From assembly GCA_964554365.1 (NCBI GenBank), contig CAZKOJ010000135.1, forward strand, positions 1 to 12,918: DNA of 12,918 bases, given 5' to 3'. This DNA comes from Clostridium_AM sp964554365 (GTDB taxonomy: Bacteria > Bacillota > Clostridia > Clostridiales > Clostridiaceae). Made by a program: the position numbers and the translations under genes. Below the pieces are notes generated by a model, which saw only the letters and a program-made list of their open reading frames with translations, did not search any database and was not told where the DNA came from. Below, piece by piece: positions 5,581 through 12,291 of the stretch (position 1 is the stretch's first letter; each line of letters opens with the position of its first letter).

Positions 5581-5641
5581 CTGAACAAAATCTCCCTTCT
5601 TTATTTTTATTTCATAGTATTTTTATTATATCTGAATTCTA

Positions 5642-5671
5642 AAGTATTATCTATAAAGTAAGATAATACTT
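5642..5671. repeat. Perfect 11-bp inverted repeat between rluF and the glucosaminidase gene
   Basis: AAGTATTATCT (5642-5652) and AGATAATACTT (5661-5671) are exact reverse complements with an 8-nt spacer. A competing pair, ATCTATA (5649-5655) with TATAGAT (5675-5681), overlaps it. Neither strand has a T-tract after the stem. It sits in the divergent intergenic region, so an operator is more likely than a terminator. Confidence 0.65.
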
Positions 5672-5773
5672 ATGTATAGATAAATAATTTTTGATATTCC
5701 ACAATTATAAACAGATTTATTGAAGTACTTATCATAATAAAACACTAGAATATTAAACTAATATAAAATAATA

Positions 5774-5803
5774 TTGGAAAAAATGATTAAAGTTACTTAT
5801 AAT
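5774..5803 (+). promoter_or_regulatory. Candidate sigma-A promoter of the glucosaminidase gene
   Basis: TTGGAA (5774-5779) and a perfect TATAAT (5798-5803) are 18 nt apart. Transcription would start near 5810, about 29 nt before the preferred TTG start. Confidence 0.55.
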
Positions 5804-5838
5804 ATCATTATAAGGATATAATTTTGGGGGGGATCAAT

Positions 5839-7332
5839 TTGAATAAAAAAGTCAAGATTTTTACTTTTTCTCTTATATTTTCTTTAACTATTTCTCAATA
5901 CAAAGTGTTAGCATCAAGTGATTCACTAGATAGCACGCCTAAAGTAAATATTAATACCAATAAGGAGTGGTCTGTTAAATTTAGTAGTCCTTTGAAGCCT
6001 GAAACTGTAAATAATAAGAATATAGTAGTTACTGACGAAAGTGGGAAAGTAGTTCCTGTGGTTGTGTCACTTGACAGTAATCCAAGTACAGTTATAATAG
6101 GCTCTAAGGTATCTGGTTATGAACCAAACAAGAAATACAAGTTATCAATAAGTACAGATGTTCAATCAACTTCAGAAAAAAAATTAAATAGTCCTTTAAA
6201 AATGCAGTTTACTACTATTAACAAGTATAATGATGGTACAAGTTATGAAAACTTACCACAAGTAACATCTGTAAAATTTGACTATGCTCCACTTTTACCA
6301 AGTCAAAAACAGGGATTTAACTTAACTACTAAAAATGAAAGTAATGCTCAATATAGAATCTTTGTACATAGTTATAAAAATGATAAAGAGGTTTATAGTG
6401 AGTTAACTAAAGGGTATACAGCTGCTTCTAATGGAAAAGTAACCTCATTAAAGGAGCTTGAAGCAGGTACTGCTGGTCAGAAATACAAGGTTGTGGTATA
6501 TGTTAAAAGGGCTAATGTAGCAGGAGTACATAAGGATGTAAATACGGATTATGATAATTGTTATGTAGATTATTTTAGATGTGTTGATAGCGTAAGTACA
6601 AGTAATAATGTAAATGCTAACTATGACAGTAAACTAGATGAAATGGTAAATATTCAGAAAAACCTAAAAGATAAATCAGTTTTTGTTGAATACAATGATT
6701 CAAATAATGAAGCAACAAAAAACCAAATAAAATACTATATGGATTCTAATAATTTTATGGATAACTACGGAAAATATCAATTTTTGAAGTTAACCTATAC
6801 AGATGGAATTACAGTTGGTGATTTGAATAATGTTTTAAAAGGTAAAGGAATTTTAGAAGAAAAGGGACAAGCATTCTTAGATGCAGCTAAAAGCAATAAC
6901 ATCAACGTAGCTTATTTAGTATCTCATGCGCTTTTAGAAACAGGGAATGGAAAATCTTTGTTGGCTAATGGTGGTCTTAAAGATAGTAGTGGAAGATATA
7001 AATATGATGCTCCTGTATATAACTTTTTTGGAATAGGCGCTGTTGATGCAGACGCAAATTATTATGGTACTAAAGTTGCTTATGAAAATAAGTGGTTTAC
7101 TCCAGAAGATGCTATTATGGGAGGCGCTAAATGGATTTCACCAAGATATATAAATAATGAAACTAGTAAACAAGATACTTTATATAAGATGAGATGGAAT
7201 CCAGTTAATCCTGGAGAACATCAATATGCAACAGATATTTCTTGGGCATATAAGCAAATTTCTCGAATTGTAGATATTATATCTCAATCTAAGAATCCAA
7301 TATTAAATTTTGAAATACCTAAGTTTAAGTAA
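5839..7332 (+). CDS. Secreted cell-wall hydrolase: Ig-like domain plus beta-N-acetylglucosaminidase domain
   Basis: A secreted peptidoglycan hydrolase of 497 residues, expected to cleave the GlcNAc-MurNAc glycan backbone. I start at TTG 5839, six bases after a GGGGGGG SD block (5826-5832); a TTG at 5824 would place the start before that block and is less likely. Residues 1-25 form a signal peptide with probable cleavage after VLA. Residues about 35-127 look like an SbsA/Big_5-type Ig-like domain (NKEWSVKFSSPLKPETVN...FTT). Residues about 140-255 are a second beta-rich, Tyr-rich module. The C-terminal part (about 340-485) is the LytD/GH73-type glucosaminidase domain, with HALLETGNGKSLLANGG carrying the likely catalytic Glu367 and a NFFGIGA motif after it. 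There are no LPxTG, SLH or choline-binding repeats; wall binding probably depends on the N-terminal modules. Monocistronic, with a strong promoter and terminator. Confidence 0.88.
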   Translation: MNKKVKIFTFSLIFSLTISQYKVLASSDSLDSTPKVNINTNKEWSVKFSSPLKPETVNNKNIVVTDESGKVVPVVVSLDSNPSTVIIGSKVSGYEPNKKYKLSISTDVQSTSEKKLNSPLKMQFTTINKYNDGTSYENLPQVTSVKFDYAPLLPSQKQGFNLTTKNESNAQYRIFVHSYKNDKEVYSELTKGYTAASNGKVTSLKELEAGTAGQKYKVVVYVKRANVAGVHKDVNTDYDNCYVDYFRCVDSVSTSNNVNANYDSKLDEMVNIQKNLKDKSVFVEYNDSNNEATKNQIKYYMDSNNFMDNYGKYQFLKLTYTDGITVGDLNNVLKGKGILEEKGQAFLDAAKSNNINVAYLVSHALLETGNGKSLLANGGLKDSSGRYKYDAPVYNFFGIGAVDADANYYGTKVAYENKWFTPEDAIMGGAKWISPRYINNETSKQDTLYKMRWNPVNPGEHQYATDISWAYKQISRIVDIISQSKNPILNFEIPKFK

Positions 7333-7341
7333 TATATAAGT

Positions 7342-7380
7342 AAATGCTTAGATTCAAAAAATCTAAGCATTTATTTTTTA
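7342..7380. terminator. Strong terminator after the glucosaminidase gene
   Basis: AAATGCTTAGATT (7342-7354) and AATCTAAGCATTT (7360-7372) form a perfect 13-bp stem with a 5-nt loop, followed by TTATTTTTTA on the plus strand. The minus-strand tail (TTTACTTATATATT) is weaker but the hairpin may also end the small minus-strand operon whose stop is at 7385. Confidence 0.88.
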
Positions 7381-7384
7381 TATA

Positions 7385-7573
7385 CTAATCGAGGATACCT
7401 TCTTCTTTTAAAATTGATTCAAGTTGTTGAACTTTTTCTGCAAGAAATACAAACTTTTCTTTTAAGACAGTTTTAGGTAGACTTTCTTTTGATAAATTCT
7501 CCTCCATGTACTCAATAGTACTTAAAGCTTCATCAATATCTTTTTGAGCTAATTCTAAATTTTCTTCTTTCAT
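7385..7573 (-). CDS. Small acidic coiled-coil hypothetical protein
   Basis: A 62-residue protein with no named family that I recognise. Almost the whole length predicts as two amphipathic helices, roughly residues 2-29 and 34-58, separated by SKESLPK. The composition is Glu-, Lys- and Leu-rich with heptad-like spacing, consistent with an antiparallel coiled-coil dimer or a subunit that binds a partner. There is no Cys, signal peptide or membrane segment. The SD AAAGGAG precedes the ATG at proper spacing, and the gene lies 12 nt after the zinc-ribbon-like gene, so the two are almost certainly translated from one message. Functional association with that protein is inferred from this spacing only. 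Confidence 0.72.
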   Translation of the reverse strand: MKEENLELAQKDIDEALSTIEYMEENLSKESLPKTVLKEKFVFLAEKVQQLESILKEEGILD

Positions 7574-7585
7574 TTTGATTCTCCT

Positions 7586-7828
7586 TTAGTTTAATATATT
7601 TTTAGCTTTTTTTAATCCATCTTCATCTATAAAAGGTGCACAAAACTCAAAACTTTTTTCATGTCCACAATTGGAGCAGATACATGAGCATATATCATAT
7701 GGCACACCATCTATTATATTTATTTTCAAGTTTTCAGATAAATATTCACCACCACATATTTCACAAGGAGTATCGTTTATAACAGAATACTCACTTTCTA
7801 TATATTTCATTATCTCTCTAATGGTCAT
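7586..7828 (-). CDS. Small cysteine-rich (zinc-ribbon-like) protein
   Basis: An 80-residue protein with seven cysteines. PCEICGG (Cys22, Cys25) and CSNCGHE (Cys51, Cys54) are two CxxC knuckles typical of a zinc ribbon; Cys47, Cys49 and Cys63 are extra potential ligands, giving the unusual run C-x-C-x-C-x2-C at 47-54. The N-terminus MTIREIMKYIESEY and the C-terminus DEDGLKKAKNILN are helical. The separation of the two knuckles (about 25 residues) fits a single zinc-binding fold. No enzyme motif is present; RNA, DNA or protein binding are all possible. The ATG has GGAGG upstream at good spacing. It is first in a two-gene minus-strand operon and divergent from spmA, with a plausible promoter at 7868-7896. 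Confidence 0.75.
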   Translation of the reverse strand: MTIREIMKYIESEYSVINDTPCEICGGEYLSENLKINIIDGVPYDICSCICSNCGHEKSFEFCAPFIDEDGLKKAKNILN

Positions 7829-7867
7829 TTTAAACCTCCAATTTGCAAAAAATTATGTACAATATAA

Positions 7868-7896
7868 ATCGTATCATTCTTAAATTTTAATTTCAA
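7868..7896 (-). promoter_or_regulatory. Candidate promoter of the zinc-ribbon/coiled-coil gene pair
   Basis: On the minus strand TTGAAA (7891-7896) and TACGAT (7868-7873) are exactly 17 nt apart. The -10 matches the consensus at four of six positions, so the call is modest. Confidence 0.38.
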
Positions 7897-8042
7897 TAGT
7901 AATAATAACTTATACAAACTTAACTGTAAAGTTAAATTTTCACCAAATTAAACCAATAAAAGTTTTAATAAGTTTATATTGACAATCATATACATTAACT
8001 AATCACAAACTATGAGTTCATGGAATGTAAGGAGATAAATAA

Positions 8043-8618
8043 ATGATAAATTTTATATGGTTTTTTATTCTAGCTTTTGGTATTATCTTTGGTATCTTTA
8101 CAGGGAAAGGAGGGAATATATCTACAGCTATAATGTCATCCGCAGACTCCACAGTAAAGCTTACTATAGGCCTTGTAGGCATTATGTGTTTGTGGTGTGG
8201 TGTAATGAAAATTGCTGAAAAGAGCGGCCTTACAGACAAGCTAGCTAAAGTGTTAAAGCCTATATTAAAGTTGATTTTCAAAGATGCAGCTAAGGACGAA
8301 AAAGCATTGGGTTATATAGTAATGAATTTAACAGCAAATATGATGGGACTTTCAAATGCAGCAACTCCATTTGGAATTAAAGCTATGCAGGAGTTAAATA
8401 GATTAAACAAAAATAGCAACTCAGCTAGCAATGATATGGCTTTATTTCTAGTAATAAATGCAGCGTGCATACAATTGATACCAACAACAGTTATATCTAT
8501 ACGTGCAGCTGTTGGATCTCAAAACCCGGCAGAAACTATAGTTCCTACGATAATAGCTACTGGAATAGCGGGTATGTTTGGAATAATATTTTGTAAAATG
8601 TTACAAAGATATTTTTAA
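8043..8618 (+). CDS. spmA: Spore maturation protein A
   Basis: SpmA is a polytopic membrane protein needed, with SpmB, for normal dehydration of the spore core and hence heat resistance in Bacillus and Clostridium. It belongs to the nucleoside-recognition (Gate) domain family, but its transported substrate is not established. The 191 residues match the family length: first membrane helix about 3-16, the conserved GKGGNISTAIMSSADSTVKLTIGLVGIMCLWCGVMKI block (about 22-58), and NLTANMMGLSNAATPFGIKAMQEL (about 95-118), the family's most diagnostic stretch. Two further helices follow in the C-terminal half. AAGGAG at 8029-8034 precedes the ATG. spmB follows 33 nt downstream with its own SD, so the two form an operon. 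Expected sporulation sigma factor sites were searched for by eye in 7960-8010, but no clear match was found. dacB, the usual upstream partner in Bacillus, is absent. Confidence 0.95.
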   Translation: MINFIWFFILAFGIIFGIFTGKGGNISTAIMSSADSTVKLTIGLVGIMCLWCGVMKIAEKSGLTDKLAKVLKPILKLIFKDAAKDEKALGYIVMNLTANMMGLSNAATPFGIKAMQELNRLNKNSNSASNDMALFLVINAACIQLIPTTVISIRAAVGSQNPAETIVPTIIATGIAGMFGIIFCKMLQRYF

Positions 8619-8651
8619 AATAGATAATACTAATATACGGAGGAATAATTT

Positions 8652-9170
8652 ATGGATTATATGATAAAATGTATAGTTCCTATAATTGTAATATCTATAA
8701 CTACATACGGAATATTTAAAGGAGTTAAGGTATATGAATGTTTTGTAGAAGGAGCGAAAGAAGGACTTGCTATATGTGTAAGAATTTTTCCATATTTATT
8801 AGCTATGTTAGTAGCAGTTGGTGTCTTTCGAGAATCTAAAGCTCTAGATTATTTTATATGTATGATAAAACCTTTGGTTAAAATTATAGGGCTTCCACCA
8901 GAAGTTGTGCCATTAGTATTAATAAAACCTTTATCAGGCAGTGGTGCATTAGGGATCTTTGCAGAAACTTTAAATAAGTTTGGAGCAGATAGTTATATAG
9001 GTAGGGTTTCATCCATAATCATAGGATCTACAGAAACTATATTTTATACTCTTACAGTATATTTTGGTGCTGTAGGAATTAAAAAAATAAGACATACTAT
9101 TTATGCAGCAGTATTAGCAGACCTAGTGTCAATTATTATGGCAGTAACTCTTGCAAGAATTATGTTTTAA
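8652..9170 (+). CDS. spmB: Spore maturation protein B
   Basis: SpmB acts with SpmA in the membrane during sporulation to achieve spore core dehydration. The 172-residue length is typical. Diagnostic stretches are FVEGAKEGLAICVRIFPYLLAMLVAVGVFRES (about 31-62), the GLPPEVVPLVLIKPLSGSGALGIF block (about 79-102) and the ETIFYTLTVYFGAVGIKKIRHT segment (about 128-149), with four to five hydrophobic helices. Both halves of the SpmA/SpmB pair are intact. An ACGGAGG SD precedes the ATG. The stop codon lies in the 5' arm of the hairpin at 9165-9208, shared with the convergent MATE gene, so the operon ends here. Confidence 0.95.
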   Translation: MDYMIKCIVPIIVISITTYGIFKGVKVYECFVEGAKEGLAICVRIFPYLLAMLVAVGVFRESKALDYFICMIKPLVKIIGLPPEVVPLVLIKPLSGSGALGIFAETLNKFGADSYIGRVSSIIIGSTETIFYTLTVYFGAVGIKKIRHTIYAAVLADLVSIIMAVTLARIMF

Positions 9171-9208
9171 AGGGACTAATAAATTTAATATTTATTAGCC
9201 CTTTAAAA
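9165..9208. terminator. Hairpin between convergent spmB and MATE genes, probable bidirectional terminator
   Basis: TTTTAAAGGG (9165-9174) pairs with CCCTTTAAAA (9199-9208) and CTAATAAA (9176-9183) with TTTATTAG (9191-9198). One bulged A (9175) separates the two helices and the loop is 7 nt. The U-tracts after the GC core on both strands are only three Us, so efficiency is uncertain, but the position between two convergent stop codons supports the role. Confidence 0.65.
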
Positions 9209-9223
9209 TGCCTAAATAATTTA

Positions 9224-10567
9224 TTATTTTATAAGTAATCTAAATTTTCTTCTAAAAACTATAATCATTATTAAACCTTCAAAGAACCACTGTATGGTAG
9301 TAATCCACCATGCATACACTACAGATAATTTTAATATATATATAATATAGAACATTAAAGGGAGTCTTATAAGCCAGCTAGAAACAAATGAAATTAAAAA
9401 CGGAGTTTTAGTATCTCCCATGCCTTTCAATGCGCCTCCAAGTATCATAGAAATCCCCATAGGAATTTGTTCCACTGCAGCTACCATAAGACATATAGAG
9501 CCTAGTTTAATTACATCTTGTTCTCTAGAATTTATGAAAAGATGAATTAAAGTATTAGGGAAAATTAAAAACAAAAGAGAGCCAAGAGCCATTATAATAC
9601 TACCTAAACCCATACAAGTGTAAGAATATTCTTTGGCCTTTTTAAAATCTCCCCCACCTACCTTGTGACCTACAAGTGTTGTAGCAGCTATTGCAAAGCC
9701 CCAACCAGGCATGAAAGAAATAGATTCAATGGTTGTAGTAATTTGATTTGATGCAAATGCAATATTACCCAGGTGCATAATTATGAATACACTTAATAAT
9801 CTACTTATATCAAAGGCACCTTGTTGTAACGAAGAAGGAATACAAAGTTTTAATAATTCTTTAGCTTTGTGAATATTTAAATGAATTATATATTTAAATC
9901 TAGGCTTTATTTTAGATTTTTTAATTACATATACAAGTATAAATACAAAACCAGAAATATGTGAAGAAGCCGTAGCTATAGCAGCTCCTCTGATACCTAA
10001 TTCAGGAAATCCATAGTGACCAAAAATCAATAACCAATCTAAGGTTAAATTTATTATGTTAATGAAAAGAGATACAAATAAAGGAGTTCTAGTATTGCCA
10101 TACCCTCTTAAAACTGAATTTAAAACATTCATAAGCATATTAAAAAATAAACCCACAGAAGAAATTTTCATAAACAGTATTCCGCCAGTTATTACAGCAC
10201 CTTTTGCTCCTGCGATTCTTAGTATATCCCCACAAAACGTAAAAATTACAATAAAAATGCACAAACCTATAATAATAGCTATAACAAAACCGATAGATGC
10301 ATATTCTTCTGCAAAATCTATCTCTTTGGCTCCGATTTTTCTAGCCACAAGAGAGGAGACCCCTATAGATACTCCAACAGCTATAAATATGTTTGAAAAA
10401 GTATAAAGTATTTCGGAACTAAGACCTACAGTACTTACAGCTATGTTACCACCATAATGTCCAACCATCATGGTATCAAATACCCATATCATCATATATA
10501 GAATCATTTCTCCTACTGCAGGTAGAGCAAGATTTAGCACATCTTTTATAGTTTTTTTATCAAACAT
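9224..10567 (-). CDS. MATE family multidrug/organic cation efflux transporter
   Basis: A 447-residue inner-membrane antiporter expected to export cationic compounds in exchange for Na+ or H+. Twelve hydrophobic helices form two related halves. The first half opens with LALPAVGEMILYMMIWVFDTMMVGHYGG (about 13-40); the second has the matching LCIPSSLQQGAFDISRLLSVFI (about 237-258) and the VGHKVGGGDFKKAKEYS loop (about 297-313), the most conserved family motif. Length is standard for the NorM/DinF superfamily. It most resembles the prokaryotic NorM-like branch, but substrates cannot be read from sequence; the family also includes exporters of metabolites and cell-wall precursors. The ATG has a GTGGGGG SD about 6 nt upstream. 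Monocistronic and divergent from the uracil-DNA glycosylase gene. Confidence 0.92.
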   Translation of the reverse strand: MFDKKTIKDVLNLALPAVGEMILYMMIWVFDTMMVGHYGGNIAVSTVGLSSEILYTFSNIFIAVGVSIGVSSLVARKIGAKEIDFAEEYASIGFVIAIIIGLCIFIVIFTFCGDILRIAGAKGAVITGGILFMKISSVGLFFNMLMNVLNSVLRGYGNTRTPLFVSLFINIINLTLDWLLIFGHYGFPELGIRGAAIATASSHISGFVFILVYVIKKSKIKPRFKYIIHLNIHKAKELLKLCIPSSLQQGAFDISRLLSVFIIMHLGNIAFASNQITTTIESISFMPGWGFAIAATTLVGHKVGGGDFKKAKEYSYTCMGLGSIIMALGSLLFLIFPNTLIHLFINSREQDVIKLGSICLMVAAVEQIPMGISMILGGALKGMGDTKTPFLISFVSSWLIRLPLMFYIIYILKLSVVYAWWITTIQWFFEGLIMIIVFRRKFRLLIK

Positions 10568-11038
10568 TTAATACCCCCACAAAAGCAATTTTTAATATAG
10601 ATAAATCCACATTGAATAGTACTACTATATAAAAGAATGGACACAAACTACACTTCTTATAGTATTAATTTAATCTTTATCTGATGACTAATAAACAGAA
10701 GTGGTTTTAAATGACATATACGTTCATATTAACAGAAAATTTATTAATGTACTAGTTTGGAGTATAGTTTAATCTAGGATTGATATTAAATTTTAATATT
10801 GGTATAGAACTATATTAAAAAATACTACAATTGAAGATTGACTATTTATAAATAAGAATTGGTGATGATGATTAATTGTATATAGATTGAAGGATAAAAT
10901 TTCTTAGTTTTTAGAATAGTAAAATTGCAATTTATAGTTACAAATAATATAATGGAAACAATTAACACGCTAATTTATTGGAATGTAGACAAAATAAAAC
11001 AATTTTCCTGAAATAAAATTATTGTAGGGGTGAATAAT
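10568..11038. other. Divergent intergenic region between MATE and uracil-DNA glycosylase genes
   Basis: About 470 bases without a gene. A good plus-strand promoter lies at 10925-10953. Near the MATE start there is a short perfect inverted repeat, ATAGTA-C-TACTAT (10616-10628), which could be an operator for that gene. The remainder is AT-rich with no RNA family, terminator or ORF that I can support. Confidence 0.55.
10925..10953 (+). promoter_or_regulatory. Candidate sigma-A promoter of the uracil-DNA glycosylase operon
   Basis: TTGCAA (10925-10930) and a perfect TATAAT (10948-10953) are exactly 17 nt apart. Transcription would start near 10960, about 80 nt before the coding region. Confidence 0.55.
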
Positions 11039-11611
11039 TTGCTAAAGTGGAAGGAATTATACGAGGAATGTTTAAATTGTCATAAATGTGAACTTGGAAA
11101 TAATAGATGTCACATGGTTTTTGGAGAAGGAAATCCAAAAGCAAAAATTATGTTTATAGGAGAAGCACCAGGTGCAGATGAAGATAGAACTGGATTGCCT
11201 TTTGTAGGAAAAGCAGGACAGCTTCTGACTAAAGGATTAACAGCGTTAAACTTAACAAGAGAAAAAGACTATTACATATGTAATATATGCAAGTGTAGAC
11301 CTGAGAATAACAGAACTCCTTATGAAAAAGAAGCTGAAGTTTGCATATCATATCTAAGGAATCAAGTAGCACTAATTAAACCTAAAATAATAGTTTGCTT
11401 AGGTGCTACAGCACTAAAATATATTTTAGGACAACAATTTAGAATAACTAGAGATAGAGGAAAATGGATTGAAAGAAAAGGTTTTTATATGACGGCTACT
11501 TTCCATCCTTCTGCAATACTTAGAGATGAAAGTAAAAAAACATTTTTTTGGCAAGATTTAAAGGATATAAGAAAAAAGTATGATGAGCTTTCCTTGAATA
11601 CAATCAAATAA
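11039..11611 (+). CDS. Type 4 (Fe-S) uracil-DNA glycosylase
   Basis: The enzyme removes uracil from DNA, starting base excision repair. The family was earlier annotated as phage SPO1 DNA polymerase-like. Motif 1, GEAPGADEDRTGLPFVGKAGQLL, lies at about residues 41-63 and the HPS motif at 156-158. The 4Fe-4S ligands are the CxxC pair in NCHKCELG (Cys14, Cys17), the Cys of CKCRPENNR (Cys86) and Cys102 in EAEVC, with the family's 16-residue gap between the last two. I start at TTG 11039, giving 190 residues and 6 nt after AGGGGTG; a GTG at 11030 is also in frame but lies inside that SD block. Length is typical. It is followed 42 nt later by a small membrane ORF that probably shares the transcript. 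Confidence 0.93.
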   Translation: MLKWKELYEECLNCHKCELGNNRCHMVFGEGNPKAKIMFIGEAPGADEDRTGLPFVGKAGQLLTKGLTALNLTREKDYYICNICKCRPENNRTPYEKEAEVCISYLRNQVALIKPKIIVCLGATALKYILGQQFRITRDRGKWIERKGFYMTATFHPSAILRDESKKTFFWQDLKDIRKKYDELSLNTIK

Positions 11612-11653
11612 ACTAATAAAAACCATAAAGATAGCCAAGGGGGATTCAAATTA

Positions 11654-11818
11654 ATGTTACTTTTCTTATACTTAGGATTTATATTATCAATTATTTTTAT
11701 AATATTATTATCTAATTTGGAAGAGAAAAAAATATATGAAAAAAATATAAAAGAAGAATATATTTTTACATATTTTGCAAAAAAATGTCTGGAAAAATTA
11801 TTATATGTTTATTTATAA
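11654..11818 (+). CDS. Small membrane ORF (54 residues) overlapping the next gene at a slippery site
   Basis: ATG at 11654 is preceded by AAGGGGG (11637-11643), a strong SD at about 10 nt. The product has one hydrophobic helix (residues about 2-20) followed by a charged segment (EEKKIYEKNIKEE) and ends ...AKKCLEKLLYVYL. No family is recognised. Its last 34 nt overlap the longer ORF starting at 11785, which lies in the -1 frame. At the junction the zero-frame codons are GCA AAA AAA TGT, a perfect A AAA AAA slippery heptamer at 11779-11785. It may be a real small protein, the first part of a frameshift fusion, or the 5' end of a gene split by a mutation in the A-run. Confidence 0.6.
   Translation: MLLFLYLGFILSIIFIILLSNLEEKKIYEKNIKEEYIFTYFAKKCLEKLLYVYL
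11779..11785 (+). other. Candidate -1 ribosomal frameshift heptamer A AAA AAA
   Basis: Seven As in the X XXY YYZ phase relative to the 11654 frame. A -1 slip would continue directly into the 11785 frame (AAA AAA ATG TCT), giving one 190-residue protein with two membrane helices. The only downstream pairing I see is a weak ATTATA/TATAAT stem, so a strong stimulatory structure is not evident. Confidence 0.4.
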
Positions 11819-12225
11819 TGATTTTTAATTCTGTAGTTCTCCCTTATACAATATGGTTTTTTGGAGCAAAGGAAACATCTTCTTGCGAAAAGGTTATTAA
11901 AAGTAGCAATATATATAATGATTTAGATAAAGATTATCATATTAAAGTGGAGAAATATGATGATAAAACTCAGTATGTTTTTAACACCATAGGCAGTGAT
12001 AAAATGCAAAAAATTGATAGTAAATATGTTGAAATTGTTAACATAGGTCCAAATGAAAATCCTAGAATTGATGAAATAGATTGTTATAAATCTACAAGAT
12101 TAAAGAATAAAAATTTTATAGCAAAATCAGTAAATAATATGTTTTGCTTTATTTCAGGCTGGGATGAAAAGTTAGTAGGTAAAAAATCGAAAATATATAT
12201 TCAAAGTGAAGCAATAAAAAAATAA
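11785..12225 (+). CDS. Hypothetical membrane-anchored protein, possibly the second half of a frameshifted gene
   Basis: The 146-residue frame begins MSGKIIICLF with one hydrophobic helix (about 4-27, ending PYTIWFFGAK), followed by a probably extracytoplasmic soluble domain of about 115 residues rich in Lys, Asp and Asn, with the segment DKDYHIKVEKYDDKTQYVFN and four Cys (at 8, 34, about 100 and about 121). No family is recognised. No SD precedes the ATG, which lies inside the upstream small ORF; translation could come from coupling to it or from a -1 slip at the A7 run. The combined product would be a two-helix protein with an external C-terminal domain. Base composition is like its neighbours. 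It follows the glycosylase gene and precedes the metG T-box; no terminator was seen after it. Confidence 0.62.
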   Translation: MSGKIIICLFIMIFNSVVLPYTIWFFGAKETSSCEKVIKSSNIYNDLDKDYHIKVEKYDDKTQYVFNTIGSDKMQKIDSKYVEIVNIGPNENPRIDEIDCYKSTRLKNKNFIAKSVNNMFCFISGWDEKLVGKKSKIYIQSEAIKK

Positions 12226-12256
12226 AGAATATATTAAGGAAAATTAGGAAAACATA

Positions 12257-12285
12257 TTGACAGTAGGATACATATAGAATATTAT
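12257..12285 (+). promoter_or_regulatory. Sigma-A promoter of metG
   Basis: A consensus TTGACA (12257-12262) and TATTAT (12280-12285) are 17 nt apart. Transcription should start near 12292, just before the 5' base of T-box stem I. A TATAAT at 12283-12288 overlaps but would give a 20-nt spacer. Confidence 0.7.
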
Positions 12286-12291
12286 AATGAT

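Noticed and set aside
5306..5584. Plus-strand frame antisense to rluF
   Set aside because: Overlaps a confidently assigned catalytic gene and has no SD.
7960..8010. TTGACA (7979-7984) and CATATACA (7987-7994) as spmA promoter elements
   Set aside because: No -10 at proper spacing from TTGACA, and no sporulation -35 at proper spacing from CATATACA.
10056..10406. Plus-strand frame antisense to the MATE gene
   Set aside because: Shadow frame within a complete transporter gene; no SD and no membrane or domain pattern of its own.
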